A stretch of 64,000 bases of DNA. Source: Asterella californica (Eukaryota; Streptophyta; Marchantiopsida; Marchantiales; Aytoniaceae). Under the pieces are notes generated by a model that saw nothing but the letters and a program-made list of their open reading frames with translations, was not told the origin of the DNA and searched no databases. The DNA lies in the NCBI GenBank assembly GCA_036924285.1, contig JAYKYS010000001.1, positions 37,323,501 to 37,387,500 of the forward strand. The letters run 5' to 3'. Shown here one piece after another: positions 1-12,881 of this stretch. The number at the start of each line of letters is the position of its first letter. Positions within the stretch are counted from its first letter, which is position 1. Made by a program: the position numbers and the translations under genes.

Positions 1-2126
1 TGGTTCTATAAGCACTATATGTTACACTCCGTAACACTTACCGAGAATACCGTATACTTATTTTTCGTGAGGTACATGAGGTCATTCTATTGTGGACCAA
101 TAGGATGAGAAACAATGATCTTGAAAATGATGTTTTACCAACTTGCTCCAAACAAGTTTATGTGATCACCATGTACCATGTGTAGGTCCGATGAGTAGAT
201 AAAAAATTAATGGTTCTTGGACCACCATAAATGATGCTACATAAGAAACATTATGTGCATTTCAAGGTTTTAGTATTTCTAGCACAAGTTGATACTTATA
301 TTAATACTTATATTATTTCTAGCACAAGTTAATACTTATATTGCATATGACTGCTAAAGTGGAACATGCTGATCTGTCAATATTACTGATGTGGCGTTGC
401 TAAATTCTGACATGGCAGTTTGGATGATGTGACATGCCACATATGTGACAAACTTGCTCACATGAAGATATACTAACTAGCCAAAGATGTTGAGGTGGAT
501 ATGGATCACATGGATGACGTTCAGTGGATCAGCACCAAAGTGGTTGAATGTCCGATGTGGAAATATGCATTGCATGACACGTTACATGTTGCATGAATCA
601 CTCACATCCGAATTAAGAATAATTTTGAGACTCTGATCACTATTACAGATTTGTCTTCTTTCATACGGTACTTTTTTGACATCACTATTACGCGGAGTGA
701 TATCGACAGCACTGGAACAGAAAGTCCGACATATTTTTTACAACTATCTTAGCCGAAACTTTAGAAAAAAGAAGATTAGATGTCGTAATGATGACTTCAA
801 TAATTATCAGAATATTTGAGACATAAATTAAGACAACAGAGGATATTGGATTTGTTGTACGTTACTATGCAAAATGATGTCAGAAAAGTCATAATAATAC
901 GGTCGTCAAACATGTGTCTTATCTCTGTTATAAATTTACGAGTTTTAGTTTTAGACTTTTCCATAGCATTTCAATATCTTTTTCCTCGTTGTATTTCTCA
1001 ATATTATGACACAGAAGTACAATATTGTTCTTACAGTTTTTGACAAACTCTCATCGGATTGTTGTTGCAAAAGATGTCTTAATTTAATATGTTGGAAAAT
1101 ATCCTATTTCCGATGTACTTCAAGTTTAGATCATTATTTTTACAATATTTGTCACAAGAAATTAACAGATCGTCATATTGACTCACATTCGTTAGCTTGC
1201 TTAAACATGTGGCTTCTTTTTTTCACTCGATCTCGTGTTCATTTGAATAAGAGGAGATGCTACGAGGATGGACAGAACAAGTTACCAAGTTATGTTAGAT
1301 GTTGAAAGAGATCTTCAACATCAGTTATGTTAATGGTTGGATCTTGTTGATTTTACAACATGAAACTCTGGTATGATGTATTGTGTCTTAAAGAAGTTAC
1401 GAGACAAGAAGAGAGTTATGTTAAGTTTGGTGTGTCCGTGTTTGATAAAAACGCATGATGCAGCAGAGATTTATGCTCGACATGTTAGTGATGAAGTGGT
1501 AAAATTTCAAGAGTTCCATCACCATCATTCGATGTCGACTCCATGATTGACTAGCAGGTTTCAGCATTGATTTACACAGATGTATCTGATTTATATGCTA
1601 GACCGACAAGATGAAGAGCTAAGAGATACATTCAATATGTCTCCTCCTCGATACGACATGGCTGATTGGAAATCGTTGAAGTATTCATCCCTAAAACCAA
1701 GCATGTCATGATATACATATCTTTTTATGATATGATCAAACAATACTACTTATGTCTGTCCCTCAATCTGATGTGACCTCTTGTCTATTAATGATATTGT
1801 TCAATGTGTCAAGGTCATGAAATATTAAGAATGACATACTATCATCCAATATGACAACGAGCATCTATGTAAAAGAATTGCTCCACTTGAGTTGGAAACA
1901 CAAATAGTTCATCCATATCTCTATGAGTTCGTTGTCGTCTTGACTCGTGTCATGCTCATCTCGTCCTTAATTACGATAGGTCGAGCTCATACTAGTTGCA
2001 CCTTATACCATGTAGAATACAACAACCCAAATTTATTTCGTGTTGAAGTAAACTTTAATGATTTTGTGTATTTGATCAAAATAGTGCGGTTGTACATGTC
2101 CTTCTACAATGCGCATTAGCGCATTA
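1..2126. other. AT-rich sequence without recognisable gene
   Basis: I find no convincing coding region here. The only reading frames are short (60-100 codons), lack recognisable motifs and are interrupted on both sides. The base composition is clearly more AT-rich than the rest of the window, and the GAAGAC/GTCTTC motif so common from 2250 onward is scarce. It may be old degraded transposon sequence or the pre-insertion flank. I cannot tell which. Confidence 0.5.
274..341. repeat. Short direct repeat, about 28 bp, two copies
   Basis: The stretch 274-301 (core TTCTAGCACAAGTT) recurs almost exactly at 314-341, separated by 12 bases rich in TAAT. It looks like a local tandem duplication and no function is implied. 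Confidence 0.6.
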
Positions 2127-2529
2127 TCTGCGCTAATGCACTTCTCTCGTATCTTCCTGCGCGATTAGGGGTTCTTCGACCTACATGACCTACCTACTAC
2201 CTTGGACTACCTGATAGGTACACCTACCCTCCTACTGGGTGGTGCGTGGTTGATGTCCATGCAGTCGTGGTCGCTGTCTTCTGGAAGACACGCGTCTTCT
2301 GTCTTCTGTCTTCCGTCTTCCGAAGACCTGGTCGAGCAGACATCTTCTCAGAAGATGTCCTTCTTCCGTCTTTGGAAGAAGTCGACTTCTTTTACAAAAA
2401 GTTCTTAAGACCATCTTTCTTCTAAGCAAGATGTAATCTTAAGCAACAAGGTTATTTCAATTACACAGACATGTGATTAACTTCAAAAATTTCAAAAATT
2501 CACAAATCTTGTAAATTGTGGGCACCACA
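2127..2529 (-). repeat. Truncated 3' LTR of family-1 element C
   Basis: Read on the minus strand, this begins TGTGGTGCCCACAATTTAC at 2529, directly after the integrase gene. It matches the first ~400 bases of the long LTRs at 15689, 17746, 44221 and 63790. Homology stops near 2127, so about 5.5 kb of the expected LTR is missing. A purine-rich tract lies just upstream of its start, as expected for second-strand priming. Next to the break, 2110-2123 and 2129-2140 form an imperfect palindrome around the GCATTAGCGC motif that normally sits inside this LTR. Confidence 0.8.
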
Positions 2530-2544
2530 TACGCCCACCCTCAC
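2530..2544 (-). other. Polypurine tract candidate of element C
   Basis: The minus strand reads GTGAGGGTGGGCGTA immediately before the LTR start TGTGGTG. Position and purine bias fit the plus-strand primer of an LTR retrotransposon. Two pyrimidines interrupt the tract, so it is degenerate or decayed. Confidence 0.5.
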
Positions 2545-2600
2545 ATGTTTGCCTTCCCGCAAACATCAGAGCTAGTTCACGTCCAATATTTCTTGACACG

Positions 2601-5600
2601 TTATCCATTAACGCGGGTGGTCATCAACGTATCATCTAACTCTTCCAGCTGCAAGGAGCCATTGTTGAAGACCTCCAAGACTCGGTAAGGACCCATCCAG
2701 CGAAGATGAAGCTTTTCAGGGAACTTGAGATGTATGTTGTCGTACAAAAGAACCAAGTCTCCATCTGCAACGGTCACTTTTTTCAGCTTGCCATCATAGT
2801 TCACCTTACGTTGTGCTTGTACTTCGTACGTCTTCTCCAAAGCTGCATTCCTGTCTTCTTCGAACTCCATAAAGTTCAGAAGATGCTGCTCTTGGCTTTC
2901 CTCTTCTTCCATACGTTCGGTAACGGTTAACTTGTAAGTAGGAACCTCTAACTCGATGGGAACAACATGTGTCATTTCATAAGTTAGACAGAAGGGTGTC
3001 TTCTGGGTCGTGACCTTAGGTGAAATCCTGAAAGTCCATAACACAGATGGTAGTTTTGTGTCCCAATCATATGCATGGTTAACAGTTACCTTATTCAGAA
3101 TATTACAAAGAAGACCATTCGACTTCTCAGTCAGTCCGTTAGCTTTCGAGTTGTACGGTGTCGTCTTCTGATGCTTTATCTTGAAGTACTGGGTCAGGAG
3201 AGAAATAGTCTCATTTAGAAAATGAGTGCTTCTGTCTGACACTAGTTTCAGCGGGCATCCGTGTCGAGTGATGATGTTGTGTCCAAGAAACTTGGCCACC
3301 ACTGCGGCGTCGTTCTTCCTTGGAGTTTCATCTTCTACCATCTTTGTGGCGTAGTCGGTAGCTATCAAGATGTACCGCGCTCGCGTTCTTCTAGCCACCG
3401 AGGCGATTGGTCCCACAAAGTCGATTCCTCACTTTTCAAAAGGAGCAAGCAGAAGAATGGGAGTAAGAGACCACCTAGTAGTAGCTGTTGATCTTCCCAT
3501 CCTCTGGCACGCATCACATTTTCAGATCTCCTTAAAAGTGTCTCAGTACATGATCGTCACCAGTAGCCGGCGTCCAACATCTTCTTCACCGTGATCTTCA
3601 GCCCATAGTGTCCCCCAACATCTTTGTAATGAAGACTCGTGATCACTGGCTTAATCTCTAAAGGCTCAAGACATCTCCTTAGCTTCTCGTCATGTCCCTT
3701 CCTAAACAAGATACCTTGGAAGATGACGTAAGGGCTTGTCTTGTGTAAGAAGACAGCCCTCTGCTCGGCATCCAATCCCTCGGGTACTATTGGTCTTCCA
3801 AGAATTTCCTCAAGTCCTTGAAGATCGATTCCTTTGTGAAAATTGCAAAGACCGGATCAAAAGACCTAGTCTCCTCTTCTGAGAAGCAGGCAGTACGCCC
3901 CCTCTCAGATGAGAGTGTCTCTCCAGAAACTGAAAACAGCTTCTCGTCAAGGAACTCGTCTTCCACTTCATCCTCTCGTCGCTCTGTCTCCAATCTGGAT
4001 AGGTAGTCAGCATTAACATGCTGTCTTCCAAGCCTGTACTCAACCGTGTAAGTAAATTCTTGGAGTAGAAGAATCCACCTAGCTATCCTACGAGACAAAT
4101 CTGCTTTCTTCACTAGATGTTTCAAAGAAAAATGATCCACATAGAAGACAAACGGATTGACTAGAAGATAGTGCCTAAACTTCCTACAGGAGTAAATCAT
4201 GCCAAGACACTCCCTTTCAGTTGTATAGTACTTCTTCTCTGCATCACTGAGTTGTCTTCCCGCATAGTAGATGGGATAATCCTTCTTCTTCTCATCTTTC
4301 TGACTCAATACCACCCCTATGGCGAAAGCAGAAACATCCACGTAAATGTGGAAGACTCTCTCCCAATCAGGCGGCCTTAGGATAGGAGATTCTGACAGAA
4401 GTCTTTTCATTTCTTCAAACGCTTCTTGTTGCTCAGAAGACCAAATGTAAGGTTCGTCCTTCTTCAGCAACTTGGTGAGTCTTCCTGCTACTTCTGCATA
4501 CTTGTCAATAAACCTCATGTAGTGTCCTACGTTGTCCATGAAACTTCTCAACTGAGTCAGGTTAGCAGGTGGGTGAAGTTTCATGATGACTTTCACCTTA
4601 ACACAATCGACTTCTATACCTCTTCCGGAAATCCTATGTCCTAGCAAAATTCCTTCTGACATACCAAAGAAGCACTTCTCAAGATGAAGAGTCAAGCAAT
4701 GCTCTCTACACTTCGAAAAACACTTCCTCAGAAATATCAGATGATCTTCTTTCGATCCAAACACGCAAAAATCATCCAAGAAGATCTCCATCAAAGTGCG
4801 AAGATACTCCTTGAAGATCGTGATCATTAGTCTCTGAAATGTGACGGGTGCGTTACATAAACCAAACGGTATTTGGTTGTAAGCGTACGTGCCCCAATCA
4901 GTGATAAAAGTGATTTTCAACTTATCTTCTTCTCTGATTGAAACTTGGTTGTACCCAGAATACCTATGCAGGAAGCTGTAGAACTCATGTCCTGCTATCT
5001 GATCTAACACAGAATCGGTGAAAGGTAAAAGATGGTGATCCTTTTTCGTGGTCAAGTTCAGCTTCCGGAAGTCCTAACACACTCGGATCTTACTTGTCTG
5101 CTTCTTTGGCACGATGACAATAGGAGCTATCCACTCACTACTAAGTACTGGGAAGATGACTCCTGCCTTCAAGTATTGATCGAGCTGATCCTTCACTAGA
5201 AGTGAGTACTTCGAGTTGAGACGATACTGCCTCTGTCGTTCAGGAACAACGTCCTCCAGCAAGTCAATGCGATGTTCTTCTAGTTCTCGAGGTATGCCCT
5301 TCATGTCTTCTATGGTCCAAGCGAAGACGTCTTGGAATTCTATCAAAAGTTCTCTAAAGTCTTCCAACTGCTGACCCTCGATCACCTTGGAAAGCTTCAG
5401 CTTCTTCCCAGGAGCAACCTCCATTTCTTGAAGATCATCAGGGTTCACCATTCCTTCAGTGTGACTGTACTCACTGACACCAAAGTATTCCGGTTTGTGA
5501 GCTTCTTCTGGTTTAGATTCGTCTTCTGGAAGATCAGCTAACTGGTCTTCCGAAGAGAAGACAGTACTTTTGTCTTCTGGAAGACCAACTGTCGGGTCTT

Positions 5601-5785
5601 CCAAAGAGAAGACGATACTTTCGTCTTCTGAAAGCTCTTCTTCCGCAATTTCATAGCACTCAATGTATCCACAGATCACTCCTTCTGCTATCTCTGCTAC
5701 TTCTGTAGTACACAAGTTATTCACCACAAATTCATCATATCGTTCACCAATGTCAGAGGACGCAGCTGAGTCTTCTGACGTGTAC
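2601..5785 (-). pseudogene. pol: RT, RNase H and integrase of family-1 element C (broken)
   Basis: This is the second half of a Ty3/Gypsy polyprotein read on the minus strand. From 5785 downward it has an acidic spacer rich in SED and EDE, then RT (PIVIVPKK near 5110; PFGLCNAP, then FLDDFCVFG in place of the usual YxDD). RNase H follows with YVDVS replacing the usual TDAS, ending in NADYLSR. Next come half of an HHCC zinc finger (3557-3775) and the integrase core with D, D (VSDRSTHF) and E (GLTEKSNG), then a GPY/F-type end (MGPYRVLEVF) at about 2690. In-frame stops lie at 5074-5076 (TAG in the RVC-DFRKLN motif), at 3557-3559, and at 3429-3431 (TGA where Trp is expected before GIDFVGP). The 5' end at 5785 is cut by insertion of element B, and the rest continues at 14546. 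It is inactive. No chromodomain is seen. Confidence 0.9.
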
Positions 5786-6700
5786 TGTAAACCCTCCGCG
5801 GTCCTATCGATCAAATACCCCCACGATCTCTCAACCTCCACGATCGTCATCCACGAATCTGCAACATGTGGGGTCTGTCTCTCACTCAGGGGTCACCTCT
5901 GATGGCTTTGATGGAAGCACACCATGAACTTGAAGGGAAAATGCTGAGTTCACTCATTCATACACCCACAAACTTATCAACTAAAAATCTCCTTAAACAC
6001 CTTAACTAAAACCCTCCATTCTAACGACGTCTCTCAAGTTCTCACATGCTAAAAATATCTCACACTATCTATATTATTCAAGTTGTCATTACGACAATGT
6101 GAAAACAAGGATGAGGAGCTCTTCTCTACTCCTCTATTTATACATTCTAGGTTTTTACTTTGGTACCCTCCTGTAACTCAGCCGTAACTACTTTTACCGG
6201 GTTTTACTAAGATATTACTTAAGGTAAAAGTATTGATCACATGGGCTTTTTACCTTTTCACATGGGCTTATTCCTTCAAAGTCAACAACTTCTAGAAGGA
6301 TTCTGGAATATTCTCAAGGAATCTCGAATTTCCACCCCCCCTCTACACTAGGACCCACTAAAAAGGAAACATGTGGAATCTCTTCTTGTTTTTAATGCCC
6401 ACAAAGTCCACAACTTTAATCCAACCACTAATATCAAGTCAAAAAGGAGATAAGGGATACTTTCCACCCCCTTTCTACTTTTTAGACAAGATGACAAGAT
6501 AGTAGTGCTCACTCTTTAGCAAATATCTGAATTCTGCCAAAAGTACAGCTAAGTTTAACCATAACTAACTTTTAGCTAGTCATGACTAACTTGATACCTC
6601 CTTAAAATACTTTGGCAGCAAATAAACATTCTCAACACTTAGTTATAACTAAACACCTTACTAATAGACAAACTTCCTATGTGTAACATAGGTCGTTACA
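5786..6700 (-). repeat. 3' LTR of element B
   Basis: This is a 915-bp terminal repeat. On the minus strand it begins TGTAACGACCTATG (6700) and ends GGTTTACA (5786), with the canonical TG...CA ends. A TATA-box sequence for the minus strand lies at 6135-6142 (TATAAATA). It matches 13615-14545 apart from about ten substitutions and a poly-C run. Confidence 0.93.
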
Positions 6701-6713
6701 TTTTATCCCCGGA

Positions 6714-9700
6714 CTAAATTTTCGCTCCGTCCTCGGAGTGAAGAGAGAACTTTCGTCGATGAAACAACTTCAACTTGTCATGATTTACCCAATCGAATCT
6801 CCTTCCTCCCAACTCCTGAAGGTCATATGTGAAGTTGCTCCACACCTTATCTACAACAAAAGGACCAAAATATCTCGGAAGAAACTTCTTCCTAGCCCTC
6901 TTGAATCTGATAGCATCATACAACATAACCCAATCTCCGACTTGAAAAGGTTTTACCTCCCTCTTGCCCAAACGTTTATCGTAACTCTTCTTTTGATACG
7001 CCTGAGCTTGTTCCATCCGGATCATTGCTACCGCTCGGGTCTCTTCCAACTCCATGAGTTGCTCCCTTCTTGAATTGACCACATCTTCTCCTCTCGACTT
7101 CTTCAACTTTCGTTGAATGGTTTGAAAAGTATCCAATTCGAATTGGATCGGCAACTTGGACTCCACTCCATAAACCAGTCGAAATGGAGAGTACCCAGTA
7201 GAAGTCTTTGTTGTCGTTCGGTACTCCCATAAGATGACATGTAACCTCTTATTCCAAGTATGTTTCGCAGTCTCAACACCAGCATCTTTGGCGAGCATCA
7301 TACAAAGTGTAAGATTGGTCTTCTCCGCAAGACCATTAGCATTTGGTTTGTATGAGGTCGTTACTCGTGGCTTGATAGAAAAGTGTTGTAGCATAGCAAT
7401 AGTCATGCTCTCTACAAACTCTCCTCCTCTATCCGAGACCAACTCTAACGGACATCCAAATCTTGTGATGATCCTCTCCCATAGGAATCTACCGACTTCT
7501 GTTTCATTGGTCTCTCTCAAAGGTCTAGCCTCTACCCACTTGGTACAATAGTCAGTGGCGACTACAATGTATCTATTGCCTCGAGGTGTCTTATTAAGAG
7601 GACTTACAAAGTCAATACCCCACTTCTCAAATGGTCCTAACACGGGAATTGATCTTAACGGAGGTGTTCTAGTATACTTCAGAGCAAATGCTTGACATAC
7701 GTCGCAAGTTTTGCAATAGTCTAAACACTCTTTGAAAATCCCTCTCCAGTGATAACCCGCATCCAAAATCTTGAAGGCTGTTATCTTACCAGCAAAGTGA
7801 CCTCCGCAAACAGTTCCGTCGTGAAACTCGTGCATTAGCTTGAATGCCTCCTTCTGACCAACTGCTCTCCTTAGTAATCCATCTGCTCCTTGATGAAACA
7901 GAATTCCTTCCACCATGGTGTAAGGTTTGCATCTCTTGATCAACGCGTTACGTTCTCGGGTATGCATACCTTCTGGAAAAGAGCCATCTGCAAGAAAACT
8001 CCAGATTTCCTTGTACTCGTCCGGTATCTCCTCGATGCTTGTGATGGTCCTCAGATGCTCGTCTGGAAATAAATCATCAAACGGTTCTTCTCCCTCATCA
8101 TCATAAGCCCTCGACAAAAGATCAGCATTCGCATGCTTTTTCCCTGGTCTATCTTCGATCACGTAATCGTATTCTGTTAGAAGGATCTTCCAACGAGCAA
8201 TACGACCTTCGGCATTAGGCTTATTAACGATATACTTTAAAGCCTTGTGATCTGTGACTATGGAAAATTTCCCTCCTAGCAAGTAGTGTCGAAATTTCTT
8301 CAATCCAAAGATCACCGCTAATCCTTCTCGTTCAGTCACGGAGTAATTCTTCTCCGCTGGAACCATCTGTCTACTAGCATAAGCTATAGGATGATCATGC
8401 CCATCTTCATCTAGCTGACTTAATGTACATCCGATTGCTACATTGGAGGCATCCGTATACAGAATAAATGCTTTACTCCACTCAGGTTTAGCAAGTATAG
8501 GAGCTGTCACCAATGCCTTTTTCAGCTCCTCAAATGCTTCTTTTGCCTTCTGATCATGCACTATCAAGTCAAAATCAACTCCTTTCTTCATGTACATAGT
8601 CAAAGCTATTGCTTTGTTTGAGAAGGACAAACCTAGGATAATATCCAACCATGCCAAGAAACTGCCTCAACTTTGTCAAGTTGATCGGAAATGGAAGATC
8701 CACAATCTTCTTCACCTTCTCAGGATCTACCGCAATCCCATTCTTGGAAATGATGTGCCCTAACAACAGACCTTCTTTGCAGCCAAAGATGCACTTCTCT
8801 GGATTTAGAGAAGCGTTGGCTTGCTCCAACCGCTGCAAAACTTTGATCACATGATCAAAGTGGTCCTCCTTTCTTCCGTACACACAGAAATCGTCAATGA
8901 AATCCCGAACAAACTTCCCTATGAATGGTTCAAACACCTTGTTCATGAACCTTTGAAACGTGGCCGGAGCATTACACAGTCCGAATGGCATCGCTCGAAA
9001 TGCAAATGTTCCTCAAGGAGTAGTGAAAGTAGTCAACTGCTGGTACTCCTGTGCTATCTTGATCTGGTTGTATCCACTATAACCATCACCAAAGCTGTAC
9101 CACTCATGACCAACAACTTCCTCCAAAATCTCATCTATAAATGGTAGAGGATAATAATCCTTCTTGGTAACTGCAGTCTATGCACACTCGCAGCTTACCA
9201 TTCTTCTTCTTGACAATCACAATGGGTGAAACCCATTCTGAGTTCTCCACCTCATAGATGAAACTCGCCTCCTTCAACTTGTCTATCTCCTCCTTGATCA
9301 TCATTGTCGTTGTGGGATTGACCCTTCTCTGCTTCTGTCGAACTGGTCTTGCGTGCTCCTCCAATTCGATTCGATGAGTCTCGAGAGTCACCTCCTTCAA
9401 ATCCTTGTAGCTGAAAGCAAACACATGGATATATTTTCGAAATATATCTAGGAATCTACTTTTCTCCTCTTGAGTGACATTGATACCAAACTTCAGGGTA
9501 GAGAGTCTTCTCACAATCTCTGCCTCACTCAACTCTTCTTTGTCAAGATCTTTCTCCACTGTTGGTCGAGGCAACAAGTCAATAGCACTAAGCTGATGTA
9601 ATGATTCATCTCGGCCAAATCCTTCGTCCTCAGACGAGGATTCTTGATCGTAAGAATCTCCGGTATCTACTTCTGAGACACTCTGATCATCCTCTGTATC

Positions 9701-11581
9701 AGATTCCCAGTAGTCACTAGTGGGTCTATCTGAGTCAGAAGTCACAACTCCAACACCCGAGAGAGGTACTATCACTCTATGATCTCTAGGTCCAATCCGT
9801 AAGTATCCCTTGTGCCACCTATCAGTGGTGCGCACAGCTCTCAACCAAGGCCTACCTAGGAGCAAATCATAACTAGAGTCCTTTAACACTTGAAAGGACA
9901 TCAATGTTTGAACTCCCATCACAGACACGACCACCTTCTCTAACACACCAAGAGGTCTTACCCGTTGTTTGTTAGCCATCCCCACGGCATTGCTAGCCGG
10001 GCGAGTTGGTTTCATCCCCAACTTCTTCATCAACCTCTCCGATATAGCGTTTACAGCCGACCCTCCATCCACCAATACGTCAGAGACGTAGTGACCATTC
10101 AACCGGACTTCAATCTTTGAAGCCCTAGTGCATACCTCTGAAGCATGCACATCCACCACACCAACTCTCACTGACTTTGATGTCTTGCTCTCGGGTTTCT
10201 TCTTCTTACTTCTCTTAGAACTCAATCCTCCTCTGAGTTCTGTTCGTAAGCCGGGATTAAGTGCGATCAGTTGTCCAACAGTGATGTTGGCTTTCTGAGC
10301 ACCCACATCTTCAACCACATCATATCCCGCTTGGGAAGATGAAATGGTGAAATCCGCCATCCCCAGCTTCCTTCTTGGCTCCCTTGGTGTACTCGAAACA
10401 TTACTCGAACGAGTACTTCTACTTGTTGACTCCTCCATGAAAACCGGTTCATCAGAAAATCGAGTTCTTTTCCTTTCTTGAGCTAAAAGCTCCATCGGTG
10501 CATGAGAAGAGTTTGAACTCTCTCCTTTCTCGTAGATGGGATCTCGCACGACATCGATAGTAGCCACCCCCTTGTCTCGTCCTTGTGATGGATTTCCTCC
10601 ACCCACATTCATTCTGATAGCTTCGGCACCTCTTGCTCCGTTGTTAGGACAATTTCACTGGAAATGAGAACCTCCACACGTCCAACAAGTGATTCCTCCA
10701 AAGTTACCTTGGTTGCCTCCAAAGTTACCTTGATTTCCTCGGTTGGGATTATTGTCGTAACCTCTTTGACCTCCTCCTCCACCTTTGTTCCTCCATTCTC
10801 GTAACTGCACCACGTTTATCTTGAGATCCGCAAGAGTATCGGTGATGCTCTTCAGCTCAGCATGAAAATCAGAGGTGGCAGTAGACATCGTTGTTGGGAC
10901 AAACGGTCTTGGCACCACCGTTGGAGTAGGAGCTGACGTTGAAGCAATCACCAATTGTGATGGTGCAGGTGCGATCGTTGTGACTACACCAAGAGTCGGA
11001 GTTGACACCAGAGCAGCATGATGAGGTTGGATGATATCTCCTTCATCCAAACTCTCTTCCATGTTTGTCGCAATCTTGATGGCCTCCGCTTTGGTTGCTG
11101 GCTTCTCGTACCTCACTTGGGTTCGAATTGAAGGCCTCAACCCTCCCACCAAGTTCTTGGTCAACACTGCTCCAATCCCCGTCATCGTTAGCTCCATATT
11201 GTCTCCACTCTTCCGTAGGACTGTCCGAAACCGTTGCTCCAACTTATCCACCCTTTCGGCATATTGCCGAACTTTCTCGTCGTCTCGTTGCTTCAAATGA
11301 GTAAGCTCCACCATGAGCTTCTCATAACTCTCTTCTGGAAGAAATTCTTCGATGAGTGCATTACTCAACGTCTCCCATGTGTCCTCAACTGTACCAGGTG
11401 TCTTGCTCTTCACTCGGTCTTCATACCACATAAGAGCAAAATCTTCTAAAAACTCTGGCAGTAACAACACCCATTCTTCCTTCCTTCTCACGTTATTTCC
11501 GACGCAACCCCTTTTGAAATCTCGTACAAATGGTTCTACATCTTCATTGTCCTTCCCATGAAACACTGGTAACTTCCCCAT
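6714..11581 (-). pseudogene. gag-pol: gag-pol of element B with four disabling lesions
   Basis: The intact copy is at 49238-54124, and comparison locates each break. A TGA at 10655-10657 lies right after the gag zinc knuckle (CGA in copy A). A 14-bp deletion at 9175/9176 shifts the frame in RT after RVCID. A TGA at 9013-9015 replaces the Trp of TPWGTF. A 5-bp deletion near 8626 shifts the frame before RNase H. Gag lies at 10655-11581, protease (VDGGSAVNAI) and the RT N-terminus at 9131-10612, the RT catalytic part (FIDDFCVYG) at 8575-8991, and RNase H plus integrase at 6714-8657. All domains remain recognisable, so decay is recent. No protein product is expected from the whole frame, although the 647-codon 3' part is still open. 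Confidence 0.93.
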
Positions 11582-11793
11582 CTTGTAACTACTCTTCTAC
11601 ACTTCCAATTTTCGTGCAATAACTACTCGCTAAAAGAGCACGAACAACACCAATTCCATTCGCGAATAATCTATCATAGGTAAAATAAAAGGAAATGGTT
11701 GTAACAACACCTCTTGTGCCATCTCTTCTCCCAAGGTAATCATGAGCTTGAGTCGCATCACCGCCTTCTCCACCATCCGAATGACGATCTCCA

Positions 11794-12285
11794 TCACAAC
11801 TCAGCCGAGTCCTCTTTTGAAGTCGACAACTTCTCCGTCTCAACTCTTTGAGTCTCGTCCAACTTCTCGACTACTGACGTAAGTAGGTCGGCCACATCGA
11901 CGCACTTGTGTCCTCTTGATAGATCACCCACTCCACAACTTGGACAAGGATCTTCTTCTAGAAGATGAATTTGCGCTGGTGACGATGGACCCACTCGAAG
12001 ACTTAAATCAGTAAACTCCCGCTTCTCTTTAGCTCTCTCGGTTCTGATTCTAGTTGGACAATTCACTACTTTATGTCCCAACCCTCTACAAAAATAACAC
12101 CACAAGTCGGTTTCTACTCTTCTCCTCAGAGATTCTACTTGAGGTTTTGTACTAGGGTTCTCAAACTCAACGATAATCTCTTTAGAGCTCTCTCCGACGC
12201 TTACTATGACATCTAAACCTTGAGGAAGGTTTCTAAGTCTAACTTTCCAATCTTTTGAATTTCTACTCATGTTGCACCTTCTCAA
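11794..12285 (-). CDS. ORF2 of element B: zinc-knuckle protein upstream of gag
   Basis: A 163-codon frame on the minus strand lies between ORF1 and gag. It carries a CX2CX4HX4C knuckle (CYFCRGLGHKVVNC, residues 63-76), typical of nucleic-acid binding. A second Cys/His cluster follows at residues 114-128 (CPSCGVG...RGHKC), then an acidic tail. It is collinear with and the same length as 54338-54829 in element A, with about eight amino-acid differences. The frame survives although gag-pol and ORF1 of this copy are broken. Start Met 1 is conserved in both copies, with a second Met at residue 6. Its role is unknown. By analogy with other knuckle proteins it may bind element RNA, which is inference only. 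Confidence 0.7.
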   Translation of the reverse strand: MRRCNMSRNSKDWKVRLRNLPQGLDVIVSVGESSKEIIVEFENPSTKPQVESLRRRVETDLWCYFCRGLGHKVVNCPTRIRTERAKEKREFTDLSLRVGPSSPAQIHLLEEDPCPSCGVGDLSRGHKCVDVADLLTSVVEKLDETQRVETEKLSTSKEDSAEL

Positions 12286-12408
12286 CCATTAAGTGGACAA
12301 AATATCATAGAGGAAAATAATTCTACATCACTTTCTTAACTCTTCCGAGCTTTATATTAGAAATCGTGTATTATACATGCTATACACGAAATAAAATCTA
12401 ATCTAAAA

Positions 12409-12726
12409 TTAACTATCGAAGATATGATCCTCCTCACCATCGTTTGTACTAATCACAACAGACATCTTGAACTCACTCTTGTAAGGATCCAACTCTACTT
12501 CACCAGGAGCATTCGTGGCCTCCACAGTGAATGATGCTTTAAACTCGGCTTTCTTCAAATCTGTGCCAATGGTCGCGGAAGCTTCTTCATATAAGGTAAA
12601 GAGGGCACCCCAAGTGCTATAGATGCGGGTTCGTAACTCATCTATACTTAACTTGGGCTTCTCCGTCTCTGTTCAAACTCCTAAACGTCTCTTCTTCCAC
12701 CTCGTCATTCGAACTGGATTCTCCAT
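12409..12726 (-). pseudogene. ORF1 of element B, stopped at codon 18
   Basis: This is the homologue of the intact 105-codon ORF at 54953-55270, with identical length and matching start and stop positions. Codon 18 (CGA, Arg, in A) is TGA here at 12673-12675. I recognise no domain. The frame is rich in Lys/Arg at the N-terminus and acidic at the C-terminus. Confidence 0.65.
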
Positions 12727-12881
12727 GAAGTATCTTCAAGACCTCATTGTATGCCGAAACGTATATCTCTTAGTTGGTAAGAGATCTCTCCAAGATTTTT
12801 GTGGTCTCCAGTAGCTCAACCTCCAAGCTACTAAATCATGAAATTTCAACAGAAACTTCCCTAATCAGAAGAGATGGTGAT

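Noticed and set aside
816..1305. Two overlapping frames of 75 and 99 codons in the left flank
   Set aside because: Cys/Ser/Leu-rich AT-biased translations with no motif or paralogue in the window; expected by chance.
6738..7073. Plus-strand frames opposite gag-pol of elements A and B (such as 6738-7073 and 49262-49597)
   Set aside because: They are present in both copies only because the underlying gag-pol is shared; composition follows the antisense of the polyprotein.
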